From NCBI GenBank assembly GCA_029850515.1, contig JARCRW010000073.1:1-35182 (forward strand): 35,182 nucleotides of DNA, read 5' to 3'. Positions 15,160 to 23,211 of this stretch are shown here, piece after piece. A program made the translations under genes and the position numbers. Origin of the DNA: Nitrosotalea sp. GTDB taxonomy: Archaea; Thermoproteota; Nitrososphaeria; Nitrososphaerales; Nitrosopumilaceae. The notes beneath the pieces are model-generated. The model made no database searches, had not been told where the DNA came from, and saw nothing but the letters and a program-made list of their open reading frames with translations. Position 1 is the stretch's first letter. The number at the start of each line of letters is the position of its first letter.

Positions 15160-16296
15160 ATGGATTACGATGCAGTCATAGCAGGTGGAAGTGTTGCTGG
15201 ACTCTTGTGTGCTAGAGAGATTGCAAGCAAGAATCATCGGGTCCTAGTGATAGAAGAAGACGCGGAACTTGGAACTCCAGAACACTGCGGTGGAGTAGTC
15301 AGCATCCCTGCAATAGATGACTTGGGCATCATACCAATGAGGGCCACACTTGACAACAAGATACGCTCTGCAAAGATAGTGTCACCATCTGGAAAAGATT
15401 TTACAATTGATGCAAGGCAGCAACAAGTCATAGTCTTGGACAGGCGAGAATTTGACAAGCAGATTGCACATCAGGCTCAGGTCAAGGGAGCTGAAATTAG
15501 AGTAAGAACATCATTGCGAGAGATTACAAAAGAAGGAGTGCGAACATCAGATGGTGAGATAAAGTGCAAATTTGTTGTAGATGCAAGAGGTGTGACATCT
15601 CTTGTTCAAAAAGACAGAACCGGTATTCTCCAGTCAGCACAATACGAGGTATTTGCAGACTGGATAGACAAGGAAAGAATCGAGGTCTATTTAGATCAAG
15701 AAAAATATCCAGGATTTTTTGCATGGGTCATACCCACTAGAAGAGATGAGGCCAAAATAGGAGTGGCTGGAAGAGGAATCAACCCAGCACAAGCAATCGA
15801 GGAATTCCTCAAGAAGAAAGGAAAACATTCCATCATTAGAAAAATATTTGCTCCAATTTGGATCAAAGGGCCAATCAAAGAATTTGTCACAGGAAATGTC
15901 ATAACAATAGGTGATGCGGCAGGACAGGCCAAGCCCACAACCGCGGGAGGAATCTATTCGTCAGGAATTGGAGGCATGTTTGCAGGCAATGCGATTTCCA
16001 AGTTCTTGGAATCTGGAAATAGATCAGAACTAGCAGAATATCAAAAAAAGTGGAACAAAAAATTTGGTAGGGAGTTTGAGAATATGCTTCTTGCTCGCTC
16101 CCTCCTTGAGAGAATGGACAATAAAACAATCGACTCGATATTTGACTCGATAACACCAAAGATACTTGATGAAATATCAAAAGAAGGAAATTTTGATTTT
16201 CATACCACGTCAGTTGCCAAGCTACTGGGTGTAAGAGGATCTGTCAAGGCAGTACAAGCAATTCTTGGAAATGAATTGAGAAGATTGCTGAGCTGA
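15160..16296 (+). CDS. Geranylgeranyl reductase family FAD-dependent oxidoreductase
   Basis: It probably saturates the double bonds of archaeal ether-lipid isoprenoid chains (or of a prenyl quinone). The 378-residue protein has an FAD-binding Rossmann start (YDAVIAGGSVAGLLCAREIA), the HCGGVVS substrate-side motif near residue 42, FFAWVIPTRR near 187 (family motif YxWxFP) and GDAAGQAKPTTAGGI near 248, which binds FAD. The ATG is well placed. The predicted reaction is at the cytoplasmic membrane. The exact lipid substrate cannot be deduced, because archaea often carry several paralogues. Confidence 0.88.
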   Translation: MDYDAVIAGGSVAGLLCAREIASKNHRVLVIEEDAELGTPEHCGGVVSIPAIDDLGIIPMRATLDNKIRSAKIVSPSGKDFTIDARQQQVIVLDRREFDKQIAHQAQVKGAEIRVRTSLREITKEGVRTSDGEIKCKFVVDARGVTSLVQKDRTGILQSAQYEVFADWIDKERIEVYLDQEKYPGFFAWVIPTRRDEAKIGVAGRGINPAQAIEEFLKKKGKHSIIRKIFAPIWIKGPIKEFVTGNVITIGDAAGQAKPTTAGGIYSSGIGGMFAGNAISKFLESGNRSELAEYQKKWNKKFGREFENMLLARSLLERMDNKTIDSIFDSITPKILDEISKEGNFDFHTTSVAKLLGVRGSVKAVQAILGNELRRLLS

Positions 16297-16346
16297 GTCA
16301 AAATTGATAAGCAAGGTATAAATTCAGTAGAAATCGAGTTTTAATC

Positions 16347-16526
16347 ATGTCATCAACAATAGCATTACCTGTCTGCAGTTCTTGTCACAGACCAATAATG
16401 CCTAACGATAAGTGTGTAAAATTCAATTGCCCAAGTTGTGGCTCTGTATTACTCTGGAGATGTGAGAGTTGTAGAGAAGCAGCAAGACCATACAAATGCA
16501 ATTCATGCACATTTGAAGGACCTTAG
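16347..16526 (+). CDS. Zinc-ribbon protein, HVO_2753/DUF1610-like (not in ORF track)
   Basis: The 59-residue protein holds four CxxC pairs in zinc-ribbon spacing: CSSC, CPSC, CESC and CNSC, with the short connecting strands typical of the archaeal HVO_2753-like family. Those proteins bind two zinc ions and are found next to aEF-1beta in many archaea. Here too the aEF-1beta gene starts 4 bases after the stop, so the pair is co-transcribed. Its role is thought to be linked to RNA or translation; that is family knowledge, not visible here. Confidence 0.85.
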   Translation: MSSTIALPVCSSCHRPIMPNDKCVKFNCPSCGSVLLWRCESCREAARPYKCNSCTFEGP

Positions 16527-16529
16527 AAA

Positions 16530-16811
16530 TTGGCACGACTCTCACTTAGAGCAAAAATTCTCCCAACCGGAACTGAAATAAATCTAGACGATATTGCAAA
16601 AAAGATCACCGTATCACTAAAAGAAGGTATCACACTTTCAAAATATACAAAAGAGCCGCTTGCTTTTGGCCTCTATTTTCTTAATGCAGAGTTTGCCCTA
16701 GATGACAAGGAAGGCCAAATGGATTCTCTTGAAAACGCAGTACGTTCAATTGAGGGAGTTGGAGAATTCGAAGTACTAGGCTTGAGCAGAACATCTGTTG
16801 ATATGAAGTAG
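16530..16811 (+). CDS. ef1b: Translation elongation factor aEF-1beta
   Basis: It catalyses GDP/GTP exchange on aEF-1alpha during translation. Length 93 matches archaeal aEF-1beta (about 90). Visible features are the N-terminal strand ARLSLRAKILPTGTEINLD, the central PLAFGLYFLNAEFALDD and the C-terminal SIEGVGEFEVLGLSRTSVDM, which belong to the ferredoxin-like catalytic domain. The start is TTG. Sandwiched between the zinc ribbon and cdc48 paralogue 2, 8 bases before the latter, so all form one operon. Confidence 0.93.
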   Translation: MARLSLRAKILPTGTEINLDDIAKKITVSLKEGITLSKYTKEPLAFGLYFLNAEFALDDKEGQMDSLENAVRSIEGVGEFEVLGLSRTSVDMK

Positions 16812-16819
16812 GTATCAAC

Positions 16820-18988
16820 TTGGTAAAAAAAGACGAACTGCTACAAATGCGGGTCGGCGAAGCAAAACAAAGAGACGTTGGAAAAAGACGAGCCAGAATA
16901 GAACCAGAGGCAATGGAATTTTTAAAAGTAGAAGCAGGTGACATGGTTGAAATCATTGGAAAAAGATCAAGTTGTGCAGTAGTTTGGCCTGCAGATGACG
17001 ACAACAAGACACCAGATGTCATTCGAATAGATGGTCAAACAAGAAAAAATGCAGGAGTTGGAATCAACGACTTGGTAAATGTGAAAAAGATAACAGCCAA
17101 GCCTGCCAAGACTGTAACTTTGATGCCAGTAAACGGAAATGTTACAGTTGACAAGGAGTTTACAGATTTTGTAAAAAACAGACTACGCGGTTTACCACTT
17201 TCTGAAGGCGATGAAATATCAGTAATGATTCTAGGAAACTCGATGGATTTCAAGATTCACAAGATCTCACCAAAAGCTGTTGTAAAAATAGAACGAAGCA
17301 CTTCGGTTACCATACTTACTGAGACATCAATTGATAAAAAAGTTAGAGTTACATTTGATGAAATAGGTGGTCTTAAGACACAGACAAAAAGAATGCGGGA
17401 AATTGTTGAGCTGCCATTGAAACACCCCGAAGTTTTTACAAGACTCAATGTAGAGCCACACAGTGGAATATTGTTGTACGGTCCTCCAGGATGCGGAAAG
17501 ACATTGATTGCAAAAGTACTAGCAAGTGAATCAGAGGCAAATTTTTACTCAATCAACGGTCCAGAAATAATGAACAAGTATTACGGAGAGACAGAGGCAA
17601 GATTACGAGATATTTTCAAAGAGGCAAAAGAAAATTCACCAAGCGTAATATTCATTGATGAAATTGACGCAATCGCCCCAAAAAGAGAGGAAGCATATGG
17701 TGATGTGGAAAAAAGAGTAGTGGCCCAGCTATTAGCCTTGATGGACGGTCTAAATGACAGAGGAAATGTAATAGTCCTTGGTGCAACAAACAGACCAGAA
17801 AGTGTAGACCCTGCTTTGCGAAGACCAGGTAGGTTTGACAGAGAGATTGAGATCACAGTACCAAATGCAGACGGTAGGCTTGAGATACTACATATCCATA
17901 CGCGCGGCATGCCGCTTCAAGATGTAGACCTCAAAATACTTGCTGCAGAATTACACGGATATACTGGAGCAGACATCAAATCATTATGCAGAGAAGCTGC
18001 AATGAAAGCCCTCAGAACATTCTTGCCAGAGATTGAAAACGAGAATGAAAAGATAGCGCCAGATGTATTAGAAAAGATGAGGATAACATTACAGGACTTT
18101 TACGATGCAATGCATGAAATCGTGCCAACTGCCATGCGCGAATTCTATGTTGAGAGTCCAAAAGTATGGTGGAAGGAAGTGGGCGGATTGGATGATGCAA
18201 AAAGAACTCTAGAGGACAACTTGATCACTGCAATAAAAGAGCCAGCCAAATTCCAAAAGATGGGAATCAAACCTCCAAAGGGCGCATTATTGTATGGCCC
18301 ATCAGGATGTGGAAAGACATTGCTTGCACGAGCTCTTGCAACAGAGAGTGGTGCAAACATGATACTTGTAAGAGGACCAGAGATACTGTCAAAATGGGTC
18401 GGAGAATCAGAAAAAGCAATTAGGGAGATCTTCAGAAAAGCAAAGACATCGTCACCATGCATAATAATATTTGATGAACTTGACTCACTTGCTCGCTTCA
18501 AATCAAATGAGGAAGGTGGTATTGGAGAGAGACTGCTCAGTCAGCTTCTTACAGAGATGGAAGACGGAGGCGCTTCAAGAGTCGTGGTACTAGGAATTTC
18601 AAACAGACCAGATCTTATCGATCCATCACTAATACGACCTGGCAGACTGGATCTAATGATCTTCGTTCCACCGCCAGATGAAAAGGGTCGATTTGAGATA
18701 ATCAAACTATTAACAAAACAGATGCCACTTTCTGGGGACATTAACTTGAAAGAGATAGCAGTAGCAACAAAAGGATATAGTGGAGCAGATCTTGTTGCAA
18801 TATGCAGGGAATCTGCAGTAAATGCCATGCGAAACAATAGTCAAAAAATAAGTAGCACAGACTTTTCTTCTGCACTCAAAAACGTCAAGCCGTCAATTAC
18901 AAAGGGAGTTGAAGACTGGTACTCCACAGTTAAAGATAATATATCATATGCATTACCAAAACCAATGGACAAGGCATTTTACGGATAG
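16820..18988 (+). CDS. cdc48: Cdc48/VCP-type AAA+ ATPase (paralogue 2) with HbYX-like C-terminus
   Basis: A second double-ring unfoldase (722 residues). N-domain 1-180; D1 with GPPGCGKT near 223 and FIDEIDAIAPKR; D2 with GPSGCGKT near 497 and IFDELDSLARF. Both P-loops carry Cys where paralogue 1 has Thr, and D2 has SG in place of PG, so the two paralogues are well diverged. The C-terminus ends AFYG: hydrophobic-Tyr-X, the motif with which PAN and some archaeal Cdc48 proteins open the 20S proteasome gate. TTG start. Its operon partners are translation proteins, which suggests a role in cotranslational quality control or ribosome-linked remodelling (inference). Confidence 0.93.
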   Translation: MVKKDELLQMRVGEAKQRDVGKRRARIEPEAMEFLKVEAGDMVEIIGKRSSCAVVWPADDDNKTPDVIRIDGQTRKNAGVGINDLVNVKKITAKPAKTVTLMPVNGNVTVDKEFTDFVKNRLRGLPLSEGDEISVMILGNSMDFKIHKISPKAVVKIERSTSVTILTETSIDKKVRVTFDEIGGLKTQTKRMREIVELPLKHPEVFTRLNVEPHSGILLYGPPGCGKTLIAKVLASESEANFYSINGPEIMNKYYGETEARLRDIFKEAKENSPSVIFIDEIDAIAPKREEAYGDVEKRVVAQLLALMDGLNDRGNVIVLGATNRPESVDPALRRPGRFDREIEITVPNADGRLEILHIHTRGMPLQDVDLKILAAELHGYTGADIKSLCREAAMKALRTFLPEIENENEKIAPDVLEKMRITLQDFYDAMHEIVPTAMREFYVESPKVWWKEVGGLDDAKRTLEDNLITAIKEPAKFQKMGIKPPKGALLYGPSGCGKTLLARALATESGANMILVRGPEILSKWVGESEKAIREIFRKAKTSSPCIIIFDELDSLARFKSNEEGGIGERLLSQLLTEMEDGGASRVVVLGISNRPDLIDPSLIRPGRLDLMIFVPPPDEKGRFEIIKLLTKQMPLSGDINLKEIAVATKGYSGADLVAICRESAVNAMRNNSQKISSTDFSSALKNVKPSITKGVEDWYSTVKDNISYALPKPMDKAFYG

Positions 18989-18990
18989 AT

Positions 18991-19305
18991 ATGGCCATCC
19001 CACTACGAAATACCATATATGAAAAGATCAAGATTGCGGGGTCTCTTACCGATTCAGATCTATCAAAATCTCTCATCAAGGCAGGCATCTCAATTCCAGA
19101 AGACGAGTTCAACAAGACTCTTCTCAACCTAGAGATTTATGGCTTGATCAAAGTAACTTGGTTAACAAAAGATGAGCGTAGAATAGAGATATCTGAAAAA
19201 GAAGAAGATGAAGATGAGATAGAAAAACAAAACATGGAAAACTTGGAAAAAGAATACGAGTCAGGATTTCCAGGTGTTGGACAAGAAGAAGAGATTCAAG
19301 AATAG
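18991..19305 (+). CDS. Small winged-helix-like protein with acidic tail
   Basis: The 104-residue protein starts 2 bases after cdc48. Residues 5-70 read like a winged helix (LRNTIYEKIKIAGSLTDSDLSKSLIKAG, then LNLEIYGLIKVTWLTKDERRIEI), and the tail is strongly acidic (KEEDEDEIEKQNMENLEKEYESG). It could bind the ATPase, DNA or RNA; tight linkage makes a Cdc48 cofactor an attractive guess, not more. Its stop abuts the stop of the convergent heme O synthase with no base in between. Confidence 0.6.
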   Translation: MAIPLRNTIYEKIKIAGSLTDSDLSKSLIKAGISIPEDEFNKTLLNLEIYGLIKVTWLTKDERRIEISEKEEDEDEIEKQNMENLEKEYESGFPGVGQEEEIQE

Positions 19306-20187
19306 TTACTTTATCACTGGAAAGTGAAATGCCGCATCAAGTGCAATTCCTACAAATATTATTGTAAGATATGGCGCAGTAACCTTGTACGCTTTCCATG
19401 CAAAATCTGAGGTGGGAGTCTTGGTAAGCTTGTAATGGTAAACCAACATGAGGCCCCCTGATACCAAGGCAACTCCGAGATACACGTATCCCAATCCAAA
19501 TGCAACAAGTGCAATAGAATATGGCAGTAGTATTGCTGTGTTGAGCAGAATGTACTTGGAGGTCTTTTGCATGCCAATCAATACTGGAAGCATTGGGACC
19601 TTTGCTTCAGCATAATCATCTCGTATTTTCATCGCAAGGCACCAAAAATGAGAAGGCGTCCACACAAAGACTAGCATACCAACCAATGCCCCAAGAATAT
19701 CCATGGAACCAGTTGCTGCAGCCCAGCCTGCCATAGATGCACAGCTTCCAGCAAAACCACCAATTACAATGTTTGACCAGTTATTTCGTTTAAGCCAGAC
19801 AGTATAGATAATCACATAGAAAAATATCCCAAGTGCAATAAAGAACGTGGATATAGGATTTAGTGTAAACCAAGCATAAATCACTGAAATACAACTAACT
19901 GCAAGACCATAGACAAGTACACTACGAGCAGCCATTCTTCCAGATGGGATCGGTCTTGTGCTGGTTCTTTTCATTAATGGATCAATGTCTCTATCGTAGA
20001 AATGATTCAGAGCACTAGAACCTGCAGACGAAAGCGCACCTGCCACTATCAGATGTAAGAGTACAATATTGTCAAGAGGTTTGTGTGCGATCAATATGCT
20101 TGCTGCATACATCGAGGTTACTGCAGTAATGACAAGTAAAACTATGATTCGCGGTTTAGATACTTCAAGTACTTCCTTTAATCCCAC
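19306..20187 (-). CDS. ctaB: Protoheme IX farnesyltransferase (heme O synthase)
   Basis: A UbiA-superfamily membrane enzyme that adds a farnesyl group to heme B, the first step to the heme A/O of terminal oxidases. The 293-residue protein has about nine membrane segments. The first Asp-rich motif is clear: NHFYDRDIDPLMKRTSTRPIPSG near residue 60, characteristic of the COX10/CtaB branch. It indicates an aerobic heme-copper oxidase elsewhere in the genome. The ATG start is upstream of LKEVLEVSKPRIIVLL. It is divergent from the cupredoxin gene (79 bases), another copper/respiration-linked gene. Confidence 0.92.
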   Translation of the reverse strand: MGLKEVLEVSKPRIIVLLVITAVTSMYAASILIAHKPLDNIVLLHLIVAGALSSAGSSALNHFYDRDIDPLMKRTSTRPIPSGRMAARSVLVYGLAVSCISVIYAWFTLNPISTFFIALGIFFYVIIYTVWLKRNNWSNIVIGGFAGSCASMAGWAAATGSMDILGALVGMLVFVWTPSHFWCLAMKIRDDYAEAKVPMLPVLIGMQKTSKYILLNTAILLPYSIALVAFGLGYVYLGVALVSGGLMLVYHYKLTKTPTSDFAWKAYKVTAPYLTIIFVGIALDAAFHFPVIK

Positions 20188-20266
20188 GGATCTAAGCTGA
20201 TTTGCAGGGAATTTAATTTCTTCGAAGATTGTCCCACAGGTTCAAAAGAATTAAGTATGTCACCTC

Positions 20267-21373
20267 ATGGAACAACCACAAATGAGTGACTGGGACCTCA
20301 TGATGCCAGGAATGGGACTATCAGCGATTGGTCTGGCAGGAGTAATTTTATCATATTTGGGCATTGCAAACACCTTCCTTACAGGAATGCAGGCTCTTTC
20401 AGGTTTAACCCTGTTTATCGGCTTGATCTTCTTGTCAGCAGGAATTCTAAGTGGCGGAGTATCTACTAGCCCACGTGCCAAGGCAACTACGCTTGTAATC
20501 TTTGGCATTGCAGGCTCTGTTGCAACATATGCCCTAAGCTTGAACAAGGTAATCACATCATTGACAGTGTTTGTCGGATTGTTACTGATCATCATAATAC
20601 CGACAATAGTTCTTGCCTTTTTCTCAATGAAGATGCCAAAGCACTTCAAGCCAGTAGCAACAATATTCATTGCCGCAATGGTAGTAGCAATAGGCTCTTA
20701 CACGGTATTTGGTTTTATCGGACCCGGTGCACAGTTTCACATCAACTCAATATCAGAAAATGCAACAAACGCAACAGCACCCACTTCAAATGTACCGGTC
20801 ATATCAATTGATATCCCTGCAAATGCATCAGTAAAGGGCAATCCAAGTTTTACCCCTAATGCGATATCAGTTCCCAAGGGAGACATTATAGAATGGAAGA
20901 ACGATGATAAAGTCGGTCACACTGTAACAAGTGCTGATGGTACAACATGGGATTCTGGAATAATATCAGCAGGCAAAACATTCCGTCTTGATACATCAAA
21001 ACTCAATGCAACTACATATCAGTATCTTTGTACTGTTCATCCAATCATGACAGGAAGTATAACCATAACAGCCCCAATGTTTGCAAATGTAACAATCTCA
21101 AGCGGTGCTTCAAAACAAGCTGCAGGTCAGAAATACTTTGATCCACAGGAGAGCAAAGTAAAGGTTGGAACCACAGTGGTTTGGACAAATGCAGACAGTG
21201 TAGCACACACAGTTACTAGTGGCAACCCTAGCGATTCATCCCCTGGTGGACTGTTTGACTCGGGCCTTATCAAACCAGGAAAAACATTCCAGCAGGTGTT
21301 TAACGCTACTGGCACCACATCATACTTTTGTACAGTCCACCCATGGATGACTGGAAAAGTAACAGTAGGATGA
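20267..21373 (+). CDS. Membrane protein with four TM helices and two blue-copper (plastocyanin-like) domains
   Basis: The 368-residue protein begins with four hydrophobic helices (about 14-35, 40-60, 70-90 and 95-117), with a fifth near 125-145 that leads outside. Two cupredoxin domains follow. The type 1 copper ligands are intact in both: His in VGHTVTSAD plus CTVHPIM, and His in VAHTVTSGN plus CTVHPWM (H...C-x2-H-x2-M). It is likely an electron carrier on the outer face of the membrane, in keeping with the copper-rich respiratory chains of Thaumarchaeota. The ATG codes for MEQPQMSDWD. The stop overlaps the next ATG (ATGA). Confidence 0.88.
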   Translation: MEQPQMSDWDLMMPGMGLSAIGLAGVILSYLGIANTFLTGMQALSGLTLFIGLIFLSAGILSGGVSTSPRAKATTLVIFGIAGSVATYALSLNKVITSLTVFVGLLLIIIIPTIVLAFFSMKMPKHFKPVATIFIAAMVVAIGSYTVFGFIGPGAQFHINSISENATNATAPTSNVPVISIDIPANASVKGNPSFTPNAISVPKGDIIEWKNDDKVGHTVTSADGTTWDSGIISAGKTFRLDTSKLNATTYQYLCTVHPIMTGSITITAPMFANVTISSGASKQAAGQKYFDPQESKVKVGTTVVWTNADSVAHTVTSGNPSDSSPGGLFDSGLIKPGKTFQQVFNATGTTSYFCTVHPWMTGKVTVG

Positions 21374-21783
21374 CAACACCAAAGGCAATAATTTTTTCAA
21401 AGAACCAAATAGAGACACTAAAAAAATACTCGGAACAAAACTCTCCAAATGAGGCATGTGCAATTTTGTTTGGCAATAATACAGATGAACAGGTCATAAT
21501 AAAAGAAATTTTTCTTGCAAAAAATATTGACGAGTCACCAGTAAATTTTACCATTTCAAATGAGGAACTAATAGCAGCATATGGCAGTGCAGAGAAGATG
21601 AAGCTAGATGTCAGTGGGATATTTCATTCCCATCCAGTCTCTGTTCCACATCCTTCGTCGACAGACAAGAAATACATGGAAATCAATCCCATACCATGGG
21701 TTATCTTCTCAAACATAAATGACGAATTCAAGGCGTATATTTACAATTCAGGGATCATCCAGATTCCCGTGAAGGTATTGTGA
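21370..21783 (+). CDS. JAMM/MPN+ metalloprotease (Rpn11/RadC-like)
   Basis: A zinc isopeptidase-type protein. The JAMM motif is complete: HSHPVSVPHPSSTD gives H-x-H-x7-S-x2-D, and an upstream Glu (IIKEIFLA) completes the active site. From the ATG at 21370 it has 137 residues; the tracked TTG at 21328 lies inside the cupredoxin gene and adds residues foreign to the family. The ATGA overlap implies translational coupling to the cupredoxin protein. Archaeal relatives remove ubiquitin-like SAMP modifiers or process sulfur-carrier proteins; which applies is not visible. Confidence 0.85.
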   Translation: MTTPKAIIFSKNQIETLKKYSEQNSPNEACAILFGNNTDEQVIIKEIFLAKNIDESPVNFTISNEELIAAYGSAEKMKLDVSGIFHSHPVSVPHPSSTDKKYMEINPIPWVIFSNINDEFKAYIYNSGIIQIPVKVL

Positions 21784-21785
21784 AT

Positions 21786-21890
21786 CTATTTTTTGTGAAC
21801 TTTTTTGTGTCGTTCAAAGTGCTCTTTATCTGTAAAAATAGTGTCACAGTCCTTGCATTTTAGTTCGGTTTTAGCGCCCCACAACGGCAA
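21786..21890 (-). CDS. 34-residue C2H2 zinc-finger microprotein (not in ORF track)
   Basis: On the minus strand, from a TTG after an in-frame TAA: LPLWGAKTELKCKDCDTIF, then TDKEHFERHKKVHKK and TAG. The spacing C-x2-C-x12-H-x4-H is a classic C2H2 finger with a central Phe and Leu/Phe-type core. A short basic tail follows. It is convergent with the JAMM gene, with 2 bases between stops. Such single-finger microproteins are frequent in Thaumarchaeota. Start choice is uncertain (a second TTG lies two codons further). Confidence 0.65.
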   Translation of the reverse strand: MPLWGAKTELKCKDCDTIFTDKEHFERHKKVHKK

Positions 21891-22129
21891 TTAATGGTAT
21901 GAACTTGCGTAAAAGGATTTACCAAATCATCCCAAAAAAGGCGTTTTAGAAGATGCACCGTCAGATAAGATCTGGAAACATACACCCCCTAAAGCATTCA
22001 TTGTGTCTACTTTATCTTAAATTCATTAAAATATGAAATTTCAGAGATCCTGTAAAGACATCTTCGATATAAAAAACCCAATTTTACGATCGACTGTACC
22101 AATCATGTTAAAAACTTGTCCAAATTAGA

Positions 22130-22137
22130 TTAAATAT
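22130..22137 (+). promoter_or_regulatory. TATA box for the DUF2024 gene
   Basis: TTAAATAT lies 22-29 bases before the ATG at 22159, a near-consensus archaeal TATA box for a leaderless transcript. The 240 bases before it, back to the zinc-finger gene, show no other gene. Confidence 0.55.
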
Positions 22138-22158
22138 CCCTTTTTTCGAATAGCAATT

Positions 22159-22416
22159 ATGGAAATTCACGTATATGATACATACGTAGAGGCAAAGGAT
22201 GGCCACACAATGCATTTTGATGTCATTACAAGCCAGAAGGATCACCAAAAGGCAATCCAATATGCAAAAGAATGGCTCAAGACCATTGGAGAAGCCGAGT
22301 CAAAGGTTTCAACCGAAGAGTGCCAATTCTGTCACTCACAAGGTGCACCAGAACCAATTGCCAACGAGATCCAAAAGAAAGGCTACTTCATCCAAAAGAT
22401 GGAAGGCTGTCCGTAA
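22159..22416 (+). CDS. DUF2024 family protein
   Basis: The 85-residue protein matches the DUF2024 family over its whole length: an N-terminal HVYDTYVEAKDGHTMHFDV strand pair, a helix (KAIQYAKEWLKTI), then ECQFCHSQ, a CxxCH that probably binds metal, and a C-terminal GYFIQKMEGC. No biochemical role is established for the family as far as I know. Single gene with a strong TATA box. The nearest genes face the other way or have their own promoters. Confidence 0.75.
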   Translation: MEIHVYDTYVEAKDGHTMHFDVITSQKDHQKAIQYAKEWLKTIGEAESKVSTEECQFCHSQGAPEPIANEIQKKGYFIQKMEGCP

Positions 22417-22448
22417 GATCTAATCTCAATTTTTTAATCCAATTACTA

Positions 22449-22487
22449 TTTTTAAAAACTCTTTTTAGCGTGATGCATATAGCATCA
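22449..22487 (+). promoter_or_regulatory. Promoter and palindrome before the gene at 22492
   Basis: A TATA-like TTTTTAAAAAC (22449-22459) is followed at the expected start point by TGATGC-ATATA-GCATCA (22471-22487), a 6-bp inverted repeat ending 4 bases before the ATG. It would overlap the transcription start, where an archaeal repressor commonly binds (inference). Confidence 0.35.
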
Positions 22488-22491
22488 TTTC

Positions 22492-22680
22492 ATGACAAAG
22501 AAAAGCAATTACAACAGATTAACTGTAGAGGGCGACATACAGACAAAATGGATATGCGGATGCTTTGAGACAGTAGATGGATTTTTCAAGTTTTGTTCCC
22601 AGCATGGTGAGTTGATGAGGAACACCATAGTAGTACAGATAGACAAGCTTGACATGACTACGGTAGTTGAAGAAAAATAG
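22492..22680 (+). CDS. Small hypothetical protein with CGC...C...H residues
   Basis: The 62-residue protein (TKKSNYNRLTVEGDIQTKW...) contains CGCFETVDGFFKFCSQHGE in its middle; three Cys and one His may bind a metal. The C-terminal half is a beta strand plus acidic end (VVQIDKLDMTTVVEEK). The ATG is supported by a TATA-like element upstream. Family not recognised. Convergent with the YgjP-like peptidase, with 12 bases between stops. Confidence 0.6.
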   Translation: MTKKSNYNRLTVEGDIQTKWICGCFETVDGFFKFCSQHGELMRNTIVVQIDKLDMTTVVEEK

Positions 22681-22692
22681 CCTTGATTGGAT

Positions 22693-23055
22693 TCAATGTC
22701 TTTTTGAATATGGTTTAAATGCCCAGCCTGCAAGGCCCCGCCTTACCATCTTGTTGAATCGCCTTCCATGACTCAGGTATGGGAACCTCATGTGGATTAG
22801 CTCGTGCACAATGGTATTTTCCAGCATCTTTTCATCTTGGATCTTTCGCACATTGATAAAAACAACATTGTCCTGAATGTACGAGACTCCAAGATATTTG
22901 TATGCAGACGTTCGCCTTCCCTCAGTCACTTCCTTTGGCATGGCAAGAACCTCTTTTGTTGTTAAAAGTATCTTGGGCTCTGATATGCTAAATCTTGCAG
23001 AGTAAACTCCTACTTTTTCAAGTATCTTAAAACGCAGATCATGATCTAGCTTCAC
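22693..23055 (-). CDS. YgjP/SprT-like zinc metallopeptidase
   Basis: The 120-residue protein carries the gluzincin-like motif HELIHMRFPYLSHGRRF: two His and Glu in HELIH and a third His ten residues on, as in YgjP (COG1451) and SprT-type minimal peptidases. It is preceded by beta strands (YIQDNVVFINVRKI) as in that fold. No membrane segment is present, so it is a cytoplasmic, compact domain. The substrate is unknown. Single gene; the 156 bases upstream, to the kinase gene, hold nothing recognisable. Confidence 0.78.
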   Translation of the reverse strand: MKLDHDLRFKILEKVGVYSARFSISEPKILLTTKEVLAMPKEVTEGRRTSAYKYLGVSYIQDNVVFINVRKIQDEKMLENTIVHELIHMRFPYLSHGRRFNKMVRRGLAGWAFKPYSKRH

Positions 23056-23211
23056 AAAATCAAAGACTACAATTCCAAGTTTAATTCATGTTGTCAAAAT
23101 TCGTATTGGTAGTGGTGGATTTTTTTATTTCAACCAGAAAAGTAGTAAGCAGGGTCAGAAATCATTAGTTTAATCACAAATCATACAGCCACCGTCTCCT
23201 CATTCCCCACA

